From Bog-756 sp963699055 (GTDB lineage Bacteria > Actinomycetota > Acidimicrobiia > Acidimicrobiales > RAAP-2), in contig CAVOTA010000002.1 of the NCBI GenBank assembly GCA_963699055.1, positions 558,001 to 622,000 on the forward strand: a stretch of 64,000 nt of DNA. Direction: 5' to 3'. Position numbers and translations under genes: made by a program. This document shows positions 1 to 8,518 of this stretch, in pieces (positions within the stretch are counted from its first letter, which is position 1; every line of letters starts with the position of its first letter). The notes under the pieces are model-generated. The model did no database searches and had not been told where the DNA came from. It saw nothing but the letters and a program-made list of their open reading frames with translations.

Positions 1-1095
1 GTCGAGGGTCAGCTCGCCCTTGGCGTGGGCGACGCGGAGCTCGTCGGCCACCTGGCTCTCCCGCCGGAGGTCCTCGCCGATGGCCCGGTCGTACATCTCG
101 AAGTGGGCGGGACCGCTGCGCTTGGCCTGGTACATGGCGGCGTCCGCCTGGGACAGGCACTCGTCGGGATCGGCGTCGGGCAGGACCGGGGTGATGCCGA
201 TGCTCACCGAGGTGTGGAGCTCGCGGTTGCCCACCTGCACGGGGGCCCGCATGGTCTGGTGGATCCGCTCGGCCAGCGACCGTGCCGCCGACACCGGCTC
301 CTCCAGGTCCTCGGCCAGGATCACGAACTCGTCGCCACCGAGGCGCGCCACCGTGTCGGAGGCCCGCACCAGGGCGAGGAGCCGCTCCGTCACGGCGACC
401 AGCAGGCTGTCCCCCGCCGAGTGGCCGAAGCGGTCGTTGATGGCCTTGAAGTTGTCGAGGTCCAGGAAGAGGAGCATCGGGCCGGTGCCCGTCCGGGTGG
501 CGCCCCGCGCCGCCCGACGCAGCCGATCGGCGAGCAGGGTGCGGTTCGGGAGGCCCGTCAGGTGGTCGTGGAGCGCCTGGTGCGACAGGTTCGCCTGTTC
601 CTTGCGCAGCCGTTCCTGGAGCAGGCTCCGGGTCTCGTCGAAGGCACGCACCGTCCGGACCAGCCCGCCGTCGCTGCTGAGCCGTACCACCGTGCAGGCC
701 AGGTCGACCAGTCCGGGGTCCACGCCCAGCCGGTCACCGTCCTCGAGCAGTGCCGCCGTACACAGGTCGCGCCAGTGCAGGTACCCCTTGACCGCCATGG
801 CCAGGTCGACCTCCATGAGGACCACCTGCTGGCCCTGGCGGGAGAGGGCCAGCTCCTCCTCGGGTGAGGCCGCCCGGTCGGTGCACAGCCACCGCCCGAT
901 CAGCTCGGTCCCGAGCCGTGACGAGGCGAAGGCCTCGTTGCGGAGGAACTCCGGGAAGTGCCCCGCCACCAGGTTCCCGATCTCGTCGGCCCGGGCCTGC
1001 AGTGCGAGGCCGAGTGCGACGCGTTCGTCCCCGGGGGCGTCGGCGTCAGCCGAGCCCGTCGCCGCAGGGCGACCGACCGGGGGGCGGGTACTCAT
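1..1095 (-). CDS. GGDEF-domain protein, probable diguanylate cyclase (3' end outside window)
   Basis: The frame is open from ATG 1095 to the window edge (365 codons), so the C-terminus is missing. The first ~165 residues are soluble and globin-sensor-like in composition (unproven). A GGDEF domain follows, with a clear RLGGDEF active-site loop near residue 252 and the typical QADAAMYQAKRSG end near 335. The final visible residues (GELTLD) are what normally begins an EAL domain, so a GGDEF-EAL protein is likely; that part is inferred. GGDEF domains make c-di-GMP. No membrane segment is visible. A sigma-28-like promoter lies 10-36 bases upstream of the ATG, leaving almost no room for a leader. 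Confidence 0.93.
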   Translation of the reverse strand, partial: MSTRPPVGRPAATGSADADAPGDERVALGLALQARADEIGNLVAGHFPEFLRNEAFASSRLGTELIGRWLCTDRAASPEEELALSRQGQQVVLMEVDLAMAVKGYLHWRDLCTAALLEDGDRLGVDPGLVDLACTVVRLSSDGGLVRTVRAFDETRSLLQERLRKEQANLSHQALHDHLTGLPNRTLLADRLRRAARGATRTGTGPMLLFLDLDNFKAINDRFGHSAGDSLLVAVTERLLALVRASDTVARLGGDEFVILAEDLEEPVSAARSLAERIHQTMRAPVQVGNRELHTSVSIGITPVLPDADPDECLSQADAAMYQAKRSGPAHFEMYDRAIGEDLRRESQVADELRVAHAKGELTLD

Positions 1096-1104
1096 CCCGG
1101 GCAG

Positions 1105-1131
1105 CATCGGCCTCGCCCGGCGGCAACTTGA
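1105..1131 (-). promoter_or_regulatory. Sigma-28 (FliA/WhiG)-type promoter of the first GGDEF gene
   Basis: On the minus strand TCAAG (1131-1127) is followed by 15 bases and then GCCGATG (1111-1105). This matches the FliA/WhiG pattern TAAA-N15ish-GCCGATAA. The same layout and spacing occur before the other two GGDEF genes of the window. A start site ~7 bases downstream would leave only a few bases before the ATG, so the message may be leaderless. Confidence 0.6.
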
Positions 1132-1195
1132 ACGCTGTTCAGGATGGTTGGCCCGGTCGGCACGGCGACGCCGGATCCCGACGAGTCGCCCCCGG

Positions 1196-3253
1196 TCAGG
1201 GGGCGGGGCAGGTCCCGGCCACCGCCACGCCACCGCTGATCCCCGTGACGGTGGCCGTGGCGACCCCCGAGCCGGCGGGCCACGAGGCCGAGAGCGAGGT
1301 GGGCGGCAGGCCGGTGCCGGCGACGGTGAGCACGGCGGTGACCGTGGCCGGCCCGACGTCGACCGTCCCCGAGACGGCGACGCCCGGTACGAGCTGGTCG
1401 CCGGCGAGGGTGAGGCGGGTGCCGGCCCGTGCGGGGACGACGGTCCCCCCGTACAACCCGACGTCGGGCACCGCACCGATCCCCTGGACCCGGGCCACCG
1501 CGTCACCGGCCGTGGCCACGGCGGCGGCGGCGGCCTCGAGCACCGGCGCCGGTGCAACGGTGCCTCCGGACGGCACCAGTGCCGGCACGCCGGCGAGGGT
1601 CGACGCGAACTGCCCGACGGCCCGGATCGGCGGCACGGCGGCGGCGCACGACGTGTCGAGGCTGTCGATGCGCGCGGGCGAGCGGACGAACGCCTGGATG
1701 ACCGTCGAGGCGCAGGTCTGGTCGCCCTCCCCCACCACATGGGTGGCGTTGGCGAACTCGACGAAGCGGCTGTGCCCGCCCAGCTGGGCCAGGATCCCGG
1801 GCACGTCGACCGGCGGCGTCCACGTGTCGAACTCGCCGCCCAGGACGAGGACCGGCAACCGGGCCGGGAACAGGGGGAGCGTGCCGATGGTGGGCGGTTC
1901 GGCGGCCACCGGCGACGGCCAGTCGGTGCAGGCGGTGTACGCCTCGGTGTTCTGGTCCTGGGCCAGCCACTCGTCCACGCTGAAGGGTGCGAACGTGGCG
2001 GGGTCCTGTGCGGCCTCCGCCGACGCCAGCTGTGCGGCCCGGGTGGAGGGCGACGACGTCATGGAGAACAGCTGGGGGTAGTCGAGGCACGACACCGCCA
2101 GGTACAGCGCCCCCGAGTACTGGCGGGCGGGCAGCCCGGTGTAGTCCTCGTCGTAGACCAGTCGCTCGGCGTACAGCCGCAGGAGCGGGGCCGGGTCGCC
2201 CTCGTCGAGCAGGGCCCGGGCGGCGGCGTCCAGCGACCGGTAGACGAGGGGGTCGCCGGCGGCGTCGTTGACCAGGTCCACCAGTCCCACCACGCCCATC
2301 GTCACCGTGGACAGGTGACCCGTGGCGTCGGGCACCACGCCGCTGACCGGTGCCGACCTCAGGGCCGCCGCCAGCGAACCGATCCGGTCCCACGCCGATC
2401 CGGGGGCCGCGGCGGCGCATGCCGGCGAGCGGTCGCACGCGGCGTCGAAGTCGGCCGGCATCGAGTCGAGGCTGCTGCGGTACCAGGGGTCGATGGTGAC
2501 GGTGGAGTACGTCGAGTCGAGGACCACCGAGCGGATGATCGAGGGCTCGCGGTCGGCCAGCACCTGGGCGAACCACGAACCGTACGAGTCGCCGTACAGG
2601 TCGACCCGTCCGATCCCGAGCGCATGGACGACGTCGGCCACGTCAGCGGCGGCCGGCGCCGAGGTGAACAGGTCCGAGGCGTGGACCCACGACCCCGAGG
2701 CGTCGCGCCAGCGGTGGTCGAGGGCGGTGCCACAGGCACCGGCCGCGGCCGCGAACCCGGGACCGCTCAGCTGGCCGCTGAACGACTGGAGCGCGGGGCA
2801 GTCGAGCGCCGTCGACCCCCCGGTGCCGCGGAGGTCCACGGCCAGCAGGTTCCACTCCGTCAGCAGCGGGCCGTACATGTCGTCGTACCCGCCACGCACC
2901 GACCCGATCGACGGGTAGCCGGGCCCGCCCTCGACCGGTAGCACCGTGCCCCGGGCCACGCCCCCGGGGGGAGCCGTGGCCGGATACCAGCGGTAGCTGA
3001 TCTCGATGTCGGGTGACCCCGGATCGGAGCGGTCGAGCGGGACGGCCAGCCGACCGCAGTAGGCCGTGGGCTCGACGCCGCACCGTGCCAGCGTGGCCGA
3101 GCCCACCACCAGGGTGGCCGACGGGGTGGCGGCCGAGGACGAGGCCGCGGCGGGCAGGCCCGCCACGACGACGGCACCGGCGAGCACCGTCCCGGCGCGG
3201 GCACGCCACCCGGGCGCCGCCCGCCGCGTCGCTCCCCGCCCCGTGCGTGTCAT
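1196..3253 (-). CDS. Secreted alpha/beta hydrolase, TAP (tripeptidyl aminopeptidase)-like
   Basis: A 685-residue protein from ATG 3253, chosen because AGGAGG lies just upstream and a signal peptide (basic N-terminus, then an Ala/Val-rich helix) follows directly. The alpha/beta-hydrolase core shows the oxyanion region VEGGPGYPS, the nucleophile elbow GDSYG (Ser ~223), a C-terminal TAP-like segment with the acid in GGEFDTW (Asp ~476) and the His in NATHVVG (~505). The family includes Streptomyces Slp/Tap peptidases that remove N-terminal peptides outside the cell. About 170 residues after the hydrolase fold form an extra beta-rich tail of unknown role, longer than in typical TAP enzymes. Monocistronic, divergent from the next gene. 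Confidence 0.88.
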   Translation of the reverse strand: MTRTGRGATRRAAPGWRARAGTVLAGAVVVAGLPAAASSSAATPSATLVVGSATLARCGVEPTAYCGRLAVPLDRSDPGSPDIEISYRWYPATAPPGGVARGTVLPVEGGPGYPSIGSVRGGYDDMYGPLLTEWNLLAVDLRGTGGSTALDCPALQSFSGQLSGPGFAAAAGACGTALDHRWRDASGSWVHASDLFTSAPAAADVADVVHALGIGRVDLYGDSYGSWFAQVLADREPSIIRSVVLDSTYSTVTIDPWYRSSLDSMPADFDAACDRSPACAAAAPGSAWDRIGSLAAALRSAPVSGVVPDATGHLSTVTMGVVGLVDLVNDAAGDPLVYRSLDAAARALLDEGDPAPLLRLYAERLVYDEDYTGLPARQYSGALYLAVSCLDYPQLFSMTSSPSTRAAQLASAEAAQDPATFAPFSVDEWLAQDQNTEAYTACTDWPSPVAAEPPTIGTLPLFPARLPVLVLGGEFDTWTPPVDVPGILAQLGGHSRFVEFANATHVVGEGDQTCASTVIQAFVRSPARIDSLDTSCAAAVPPIRAVGQFASTLAGVPALVPSGGTVAPAPVLEAAAAAVATAGDAVARVQGIGAVPDVGLYGGTVVPARAGTRLTLAGDQLVPGVAVSGTVDVGPATVTAVLTVAGTGLPPTSLSASWPAGSGVATATVTGISGGVAVAGTCPAP

Positions 3254-3356
3254 CTCCGAGGTCCTCCTCCACGTCGTCCCGGCAGTCTCGCCCCGGCGGG
3301 CGTCACCCGTCCACACCGATCACCGTAGGGTGGCGGCAGTCGATCGGAGGGATGTC

Positions 3357-4325
3357 ATGAAGGCAGCGGTGTACTACGAGACCGGCGGGCCCGAGGTGTT
3401 CCGCTACGAGGACGTCCCCGACCCCGTCTGCGGAGCGGGCGAGGTGCTCATCCGGGTCGAGGCCGTCAGCATCGAGGGGGGAGACACGCTCAACCGACTC
3501 GGCGGCGAGCTCACCTCGGTCCCGCACGTCGTGGGCTACCAGTGCGCCGGGGTCGTGCTCGAGGTGGGCGACGGTGTCGACGACCTGGCGCCAGGCGACC
3601 GCGTGGTCACCGTGGGCGTCGACGGGTCGCACGCCGAGCTGCGGGTCACGGGCCGGCCGTTCTGCTGGAAGGTGCCCGACGGCCTGGCCACCGAGGTGGC
3701 CGCGTGCGTCCCCGTGCCCTTCGGCACGGCCGACGACTGCCTCTTCGAATTCGGGCGGCTCCAGGCGGGCGAGACCGCCCTGGTCCACGCCGGAGCCAGC
3801 GGCGTGGGCATCGCCGCCATCCAGCTCGCCAAGCGGGCCGGTGCCCAGGTCCTGGCCACCGCCTCCTCGCCCGAGCGGCTGGAGCGGCTGGGCGACCTCG
3901 GGCTCGACCACGGCATCGACTACACGTCCACCGACTTCGTCGAGGCCGTCCGGGGGCTCACCGACGGGCGGGGCGCCGACGTCGTGGTGGACTCGGTCGG
4001 CGGGTCCAACCTCCAGCGCAGCCTGCACTGCCTGGCCTACCGCGGGCGCTGCGTGACCTTCGGCGACGCCGGACGCGAGACGCCGTCGCTGCTGGACATC
4101 TCGACCATGCGGGCGGCCAACCAGACACTGGTGGGCTACTTCCTGGGCGCCGAGCTCTTCCTCGGCACGCGGGCCCACGCCGTCATCGCCGGGCACCTGG
4201 ACGACGTCGCCGCCGGCCGCCTGCAGGTGGTGATCGACCGCCGCTTCGCCCTGGAGCAGGCCGGCGAGGCCCACGCCTGGATCGAGAGCCGCCAGGCCTT
4301 CGGCCGGGTCCTCCTCGTCCCGTGA
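3357..4325 (+). CDS. Zinc-independent quinone oxidoreductase (MDR superfamily)
   Basis: A 322-residue protein; ATG 3357 is preceded by CGGAGG at a good distance. The N-terminal GroES-like domain (residues ~25-110) is followed by a nucleotide-binding domain with HAGASGVGIAAIQLA near 144, the glycine pattern of NADPH-dependent quinone reductases. The zinc-binding cysteines of alcohol dehydrogenases are absent. It probably reduces quinones or activated double bonds in the cytosol; the substrate cannot be read from sequence. Its stop overlaps the next start (GTGA), so the two genes are co-translated. Confidence 0.92.
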   Translation: MKAAVYYETGGPEVFRYEDVPDPVCGAGEVLIRVEAVSIEGGDTLNRLGGELTSVPHVVGYQCAGVVLEVGDGVDDLAPGDRVVTVGVDGSHAELRVTGRPFCWKVPDGLATEVAACVPVPFGTADDCLFEFGRLQAGETALVHAGASGVGIAAIQLAKRAGAQVLATASSPERLERLGDLGLDHGIDYTSTDFVEAVRGLTDGRGADVVVDSVGGSNLQRSLHCLAYRGRCVTFGDAGRETPSLLDISTMRAANQTLVGYFLGAELFLGTRAHAVIAGHLDDVAAGRLQVVIDRRFALEQAGEAHAWIESRQAFGRVLLVP

Positions 4326-4816
4326 TCCTGCGTCTCGCCACCCGGGCCGACGTCCCCGCCCTGGTCGGCCTCATCCGCGAGCTCGCCGAGTACGAGCGGG
4401 AACCCGACGCCGTCGAGGTCGACGAGGAGATGCTGGCCGATGCCCTGTTCGCCCCGTCACCGGTGGTGTTCGCCACCGTGGCCGACGACGAGGGCACCGT
4501 CGTCGGGATGGCCGTGCACTTCCGGAACTTCTCCACCTGGACGGGACGCACCGGGATCTACCTCGAGGATCTCTACGTGCGACCGGACCGACGTGGCCGC
4601 GGGGTGGGACGGGCGCTCCTGGCCCACCTGGCCCGGACGGCCCGGGACCGCGGCGACGCGCGACTCGACTGGTCCGTACTCGACTGGAACGAGCCCGCGC
4701 TGGGCTTCTACCGCTCCCTGGGGGCACGTCCGATGAGCGGGTGGACCGGCTACCGGCTGGACGGCGACGCCCTCGGCGCCCTGGCCGCCGAGGGTGAGGC
4801 GGAGGCGCCCGGCTGA
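4322..4816 (+). CDS. GNAT family N-acetyltransferase
   Basis: A 164-residue protein starting at GTG 4322, inside the stop of the oxidoreductase (GTGA overlap). It has the compact GNAT fold, with the acetyl-CoA pyrophosphate loop in the segment RPDRRGRGVGRALL and the end motif WNEPALGFYRSLGA. The YLEDLYVRP strand is typical of diamine/spermidine acetyltransferase-like GNATs. The acceptor is unknown. Coupling to the upstream MDR enzyme suggests one operon. Confidence 0.9.
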   Translation: MILRLATRADVPALVGLIRELAEYEREPDAVEVDEEMLADALFAPSPVVFATVADDEGTVVGMAVHFRNFSTWTGRTGIYLEDLYVRPDRRGRGVGRALLAHLARTARDRGDARLDWSVLDWNEPALGFYRSLGARPMSGWTGYRLDGDALGALAAEGEAEAPG

Positions 4817-4834
4817 GTCGCCCCGGCGGCCCGG

Positions 4835-5656
4835 TCAGATGGTGAACGACAGGTTGGCGACCAGCCGGTCGCCCAGTTCCCGGTCCCCGGCGATGCGCAC
4901 GCCGTCGGTGGGCTCGACCCCGATGTCGTGCCGGCCGCCGGTGAGCCGGAGGAAGCGCGTGGCCGACAGCTCGATCCCCACCGTCGGTTCGCCGTCGAGC
5001 GCCTCGACCACCGCGGCCCGTCCGTCCACCTGGACCAGGTAGGTACGGGGCACCGGACCGGTCAGGTCGACCCGGACCCGGGAACCTTCGGGCAGTGCGG
5101 CGCGGCGGCCCACGATGTAGCCGAGTCCGGTGGCCACCTCGTCGAGCGCCGAGGAGAGGTCCGCCACCGTCTCCCGGGGCGCCATCGACAGGGCGAGCCG
5201 CATGTCCTGCTCGTGGAGGTAGCAGTCGTAGTGGCGGATGCGCATGAACCGGCCGTAGGTCTCGTCCCGGCCCGCAGGCGTCCACGACGGTGCGTCGTAC
5301 GCCGCCTGGTCCATGGCGTCGAGCACGGCCAGGCGGCGGGACGTCACGTCCTCCAGGCGGGACACCATGGCGGGTCCGGGCGTGCCCCGCAGTGACTCGA
5401 CCCACCGCTCGTTGGCCTCGGCGATCGGGTTGCGCATGTGGGTCAGACCGGAGAGGTCCACGTCCGGGATCGGCTCGCCCAGGAGGCCCGCCTCGGCCCC
5501 GATCACGTGGCTCAGTGCGTCGCGCACCGTCCACCCCGGCAGGCAGGTCGGTGCGTCCCACTGCTGCGGGGTGAGTCCGGCGGACAGGTCGACCAGGGCC
5601 CGGAACTCGTTCCGGAGCAGGTCGACGGAAGCTTCCTTGTCCACGATGGTCGCCAT
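4835..5656 (-). CDS. Maleylpyruvate isomerase family mycothiol-dependent enzyme
   Basis: A 273-residue protein. ATG 5656 is chosen because the conserved N-terminal DinB/MDMPI-like fold begins soon after it; an in-frame upstream start at 5728 would add an unconserved tail. The segment LPGWTVRDALSHVIGAEAGLLG is characteristic of the MDMPI N-terminal domain, with the metal-ligand His in it and in the later RIRHYDCYLHEQD. The C-terminal ~90 residues form the second, SCP2-like MDMPI domain. Members use mycothiol, the actinobacterial thiol; the exact reaction here is not known. Confidence 0.88.
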   Translation of the reverse strand: MATIVDKEASVDLLRNEFRALVDLSAGLTPQQWDAPTCLPGWTVRDALSHVIGAEAGLLGEPIPDVDLSGLTHMRNPIAEANERWVESLRGTPGPAMVSRLEDVTSRRLAVLDAMDQAAYDAPSWTPAGRDETYGRFMRIRHYDCYLHEQDMRLALSMAPRETVADLSSALDEVATGLGYIVGRRAALPEGSRVRVDLTGPVPRTYLVQVDGRAAVVEALDGEPTVGIELSATRFLRLTGGRHDIGVEPTDGVRIAGDRELGDRLVANLSFTI

Positions 5657-5728
5657 CTCCCCCACCGTAGCGGCCGTCCGGAGCCGCCCGAGGGTGCGCC
5701 CGGACGGTCCACCGGGCTGCACCGGCAC

Positions 5729-5755
5729 TCAACTTCCACCCCCGGAGGGCCGATG
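5729..5755 (+). promoter_or_regulatory. Sigma-28 (FliA/WhiG)-type promoter of the GGDEF-EAL gene
   Basis: TCAAC (5729-5733), 15 bases, then GCCGATG (5749-5755, continuing with A). The half-sites and exact spacing match those before the GGDEF genes at 1095 and 28742. It lies in the intergenic region, 39 bases before the start codon. Confidence 0.6.
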
Positions 5756-5793
5756 AGCAGGTAGGGCCTGGACCGGACCCGCACGACCACGAG

Positions 5794-8172
5794 GTGGACA
5801 TGGGGCTACGACGACGAGCATGGGCAGTCACGCTGGTCGTCGGTGTCTGCATGATCGGTGTCTTCTACCTGATGCCGACCCAGCTCACCCACGACAGCGT
5901 GTACCTGTTCTTCGGCATGGCGTCGTTCGCCCTCATCCTCGTCGGGGTGTGGATCAACCGACCCCCCGACCGCTTGGCCTGGTACCTGGTGGCCGCCGGC
6001 GGCCTGTGCTTCTCCCTCGGTGACCTGGCCGGGGACTACTACACCGACGTCGTGCACCGGGCGACGCCGGTCCCCTCGGTCGCCGACGCCTTCTACCTGC
6101 TCGGCTACCCGTTCCTCTTCGTCGGGATCAGCCGCCTCAGCCGGAACCCGAACCGCCGGGCCATCCGGGAGGACTACGCCGACGCCGCCGTGATCGCCCT
6201 GGGGAGCCTCACCCTGTCGTGGCACTTCCTCCTCAACTCCTACGTCCACCAGCAGGGGATCTCGATCCCCGGGCGCCTGGTGGCACTGGCCTACCCGATC
6301 ATGGACGTGGTCCTGGTGTTCGTGCTGTTCAAGTCGGTGGTGTTCGCCTCGGCCCGCCGGACGTACCAGTGGTGGCTGATCGCGGCCATGACCACCATGT
6401 TCGTCGCCGACTTCAGCTTCGACCTGCTGGTGCTGCACAACGCCTACCAGACCGGCGCCTTCTGCGACCCGTGCTTCCTCCTGCAGTACACGCTGGTCGC
6501 CGTGGCCGCCCTCCACCCGTCGATGGGCGAGCACGACGAACCACCTCCTCCGGGTGACCGCTCCATGGTCGACCCGGCCGAGGTCGACTGGCAGCGCACC
6601 GAGGCGGGCCGGCGGCTGCCCTTCGTGGCGCTGGCCGCCTTCATCCCCCCACTGCTCCTGCTGGCCACCGCCCTGTCGGGCACGTCGGTCAACGTCACCG
6701 CCGTCGCCATCCTCTGCGTGGCCGTGTTCGCCGTCATCGCCGTCCGGATGCTGTGGATGCTCACCCGGATCTCCGACCAGGCCGCAGACCTCGAGCACCA
6801 CGCCCGTGAGCTCGAGGCGTCCCATGCGGAACGTGACACCCTCGAGGCCGACCTCCGCCACCTGGCCTTCCACGACGAGCTCACCGGGCTGGCCAACCGC
6901 ACGCTCCTCCAGGAGCGCGTGGCACTGGCGCTCGCCGGGCTCGAGGGTTCGTCCCGCGCCGTCGCCCTGTGCTTCGGTGACCTCGACGGGTTCAAGGCGG
7001 TCAACGACTCGCTCGGACACCACGTCGGGGACAGCGTGCTGGTGAAGGTGGCGGCCATCATCTCGGACAGCGTGCGGCCGGGGGACACCGTGGCCCGCAT
7101 GGGCGGGGACGAATTCGCGGTGCTCATGCCCGACGTCCACTCGGAGGCGGCGGCCGTCGACGTGGCCCGCCGCGTGGTGGGCGCGCTCAGCAGGCACCTC
7201 GGCCACGACGGGAGCCAGTCGGGGATCTCCATGAGCATGGGCCTCGCCATCACCGAGTCCGGGACGTCGCCCGAGGAGCTCGTCGGCGAGGCCGACGCCG
7301 CCATGTACGAGGCCAAGGCCCGGGGCCGCAACCGGATCGAGGTGTTCGACCCGTCCATGCGGGCCCGCCTGACCGAACGGATCGAGATCACCAACGGCTT
7401 CCGCGGCGCGCTCGAACGCGGCGAGTTCCACCTCTGCTACCAGCCGATGTTCGCCCTCGACACCCTGCGCATCGTCGGATTCGAGGCCCTGGCCCGCTGG
7501 GACCACCCCGCCCTCGGCCCGGTGCCGCCGTCCACCTTCGTCCCCGTCGCCGAGGAGACCGGGTTCATCGTGCCCCTGGGACGGTGGGCCCTCCTGGAGG
7601 CGACCCGCCAGCTGGCCGAGTGGTCGGGCATCACCGAGCGTCCCCTCCGCATGGCCGTCAACCTGTCGCGCCGGCAGCTGACCGCCCCGGAGCTGGCCGA
7701 CGACGTCCGGCTCGCCATCCGCACCTCCGGCATCGCCCCGTCGCAGCTGGTGCTCGAGATCACCGAGAACGTGCTCATGGACGACCCCGAGCGGGCCACG
7801 GTGGCCCTGGCCGAGCTGCGGTCGATGGGCATCGCCATCGCCGTCGACGACTTCGGCACGGGGTACTCGTCGCTCAGCTACCTCCAGCGGTTCCCCGTGG
7901 ACGTGCTCAAGATCGACCGGGCCTTCATCGAGCCCCTGAACCGGTCCGAACCGGCCAGCACCGCCCTGGTCAGCACCATCATCGGCCTGGCCCGCACCAT
8001 GGGGCTCGACGTCGTGGCCGAGGGTATCGAGCGGCCCGACCAGCTCGACCGCCTGGTGGAACTGGGCTGCTCCACCGGTCAGGGATTCCTGATGTCCCGT
8101 CCGCTCGACGCCGCCACCGCCGCCGGATTCCTCACGTCCCGCCACGACGGACTGGTGCCGCTCCCCCACTAG
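5794..8172 (+). CDS. Membrane-bound GGDEF-EAL protein (c-di-GMP synthesis/turnover)
   Basis: A 792-residue protein. About seven hydrophobic helices span residues 10-310, then a short coiled linker, a GGDEF domain with RMGGDEF near 435, and an EAL domain with FEALARW near 563 and the DDFGTGYSSLSYL loop near 688. The GGDEF signature is intact and the EAL motif and metal-binding acidic residues look complete, so both synthesis and hydrolysis are possible. GTG 5794 is used; ATG 5800 two codons on is as likely, and neither has a strong ribosome site. Preceded by a sigma-28-like promoter. Confidence 0.94.
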   Translation: MDMGLRRRAWAVTLVVGVCMIGVFYLMPTQLTHDSVYLFFGMASFALILVGVWINRPPDRLAWYLVAAGGLCFSLGDLAGDYYTDVVHRATPVPSVADAFYLLGYPFLFVGISRLSRNPNRRAIREDYADAAVIALGSLTLSWHFLLNSYVHQQGISIPGRLVALAYPIMDVVLVFVLFKSVVFASARRTYQWWLIAAMTTMFVADFSFDLLVLHNAYQTGAFCDPCFLLQYTLVAVAALHPSMGEHDEPPPPGDRSMVDPAEVDWQRTEAGRRLPFVALAAFIPPLLLLATALSGTSVNVTAVAILCVAVFAVIAVRMLWMLTRISDQAADLEHHARELEASHAERDTLEADLRHLAFHDELTGLANRTLLQERVALALAGLEGSSRAVALCFGDLDGFKAVNDSLGHHVGDSVLVKVAAIISDSVRPGDTVARMGGDEFAVLMPDVHSEAAAVDVARRVVGALSRHLGHDGSQSGISMSMGLAITESGTSPEELVGEADAAMYEAKARGRNRIEVFDPSMRARLTERIEITNGFRGALERGEFHLCYQPMFALDTLRIVGFEALARWDHPALGPVPPSTFVPVAEETGFIVPLGRWALLEATRQLAEWSGITERPLRMAVNLSRRQLTAPELADDVRLAIRTSGIAPSQLVLEITENVLMDDPERATVALAELRSMGIAIAVDDFGTGYSSLSYLQRFPVDVLKIDRAFIEPLNRSEPASTALVSTIIGLARTMGLDVVAEGIERPDQLDRLVELGCSTGQGFLMSRPLDAATAAGFLTSRHDGLVPLPH

Positions 8173-8194
8173 CGGTGGTTCCCGGTCACCTCGT

Positions 8195-8222
8195 CGGCGG
8201 GGGTGGCGCGCCACCGCCGCCC
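8195..8222 (+). terminator. Strong hairpin between the GGDEF-EAL and copper-chaperone genes
   Basis: A perfect 14-base palindrome GGTGGCGCGCCACC (8202-8215) is extended by flanking GGCGG/CCGCC arms. It follows the GGDEF-EAL stop by ~23 bases. No U-run follows, so it is either a GC-rich terminator or an operator in front of the copper genes. Confidence 0.35.
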
Positions 8223-8243
8223 GGGAGCAATTACGCTGTCCCC

Positions 8244-8486
8244 GTGACCTCCACCGACTCGGACCCCACCACCGTCACCGTCGAGTTCGCCGTCGACGGC
8301 ATGCACTGCGGCTCGTGCGTCGCCCTCATCGAGGAGACGTTGGGCGAGCAGGCCGGCGTCCGCAGCGCCGCCGTCGACCTCGACTCGGCGCGGGCCGTGG
8401 TCGGCTACGACCCCGCGCAGATCGACGTGGACGCGCTGGCGGCCGCCGTGGCCGAGGCCGGGTACACCGCGACCTCGGTCGGCTGA
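8244..8486 (+). CDS. Small HMA-domain copper chaperone (CopZ-like)
   Basis: An 80-residue protein from GTG 8244, consisting of one heavy-metal-associated domain with the metal motif GMHCGSC near residue 19 and the closing AVAEAGYTA. It is expected to carry Cu(I) in the cytosol. It sits directly ahead of the copper ATPase, whose own HMA domain has the same kind of site, so hand-over to that pump is likely. The N-terminal ~12 residues are an unstructured Thr/Asp stretch. Confidence 0.9.
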   Translation: MTSTDSDPTTVTVEFAVDGMHCGSCVALIEETLGEQAGVRSAAVDLDSARAVVGYDPAQIDVDALAAAVAEAGYTATSVG

Positions 8487-8518
8487 CGTGCGCGCCGCCG
8501 CGTGGTGACCCGGGCGTG

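Noticed and set aside
20..2941. A 973-codon plus-strand open frame
   Set aside because: It is antisense to the GGDEF and hydrolase genes, is Arg/Ser/Gly-rich and has no domain. Long antisense frames are normal at this GC content.
5806..8214. An 802-codon minus-strand open frame
   Set aside because: It mirrors the GGDEF-EAL gene, with low-complexity His/Gly/Arg content and no recognisable motif.
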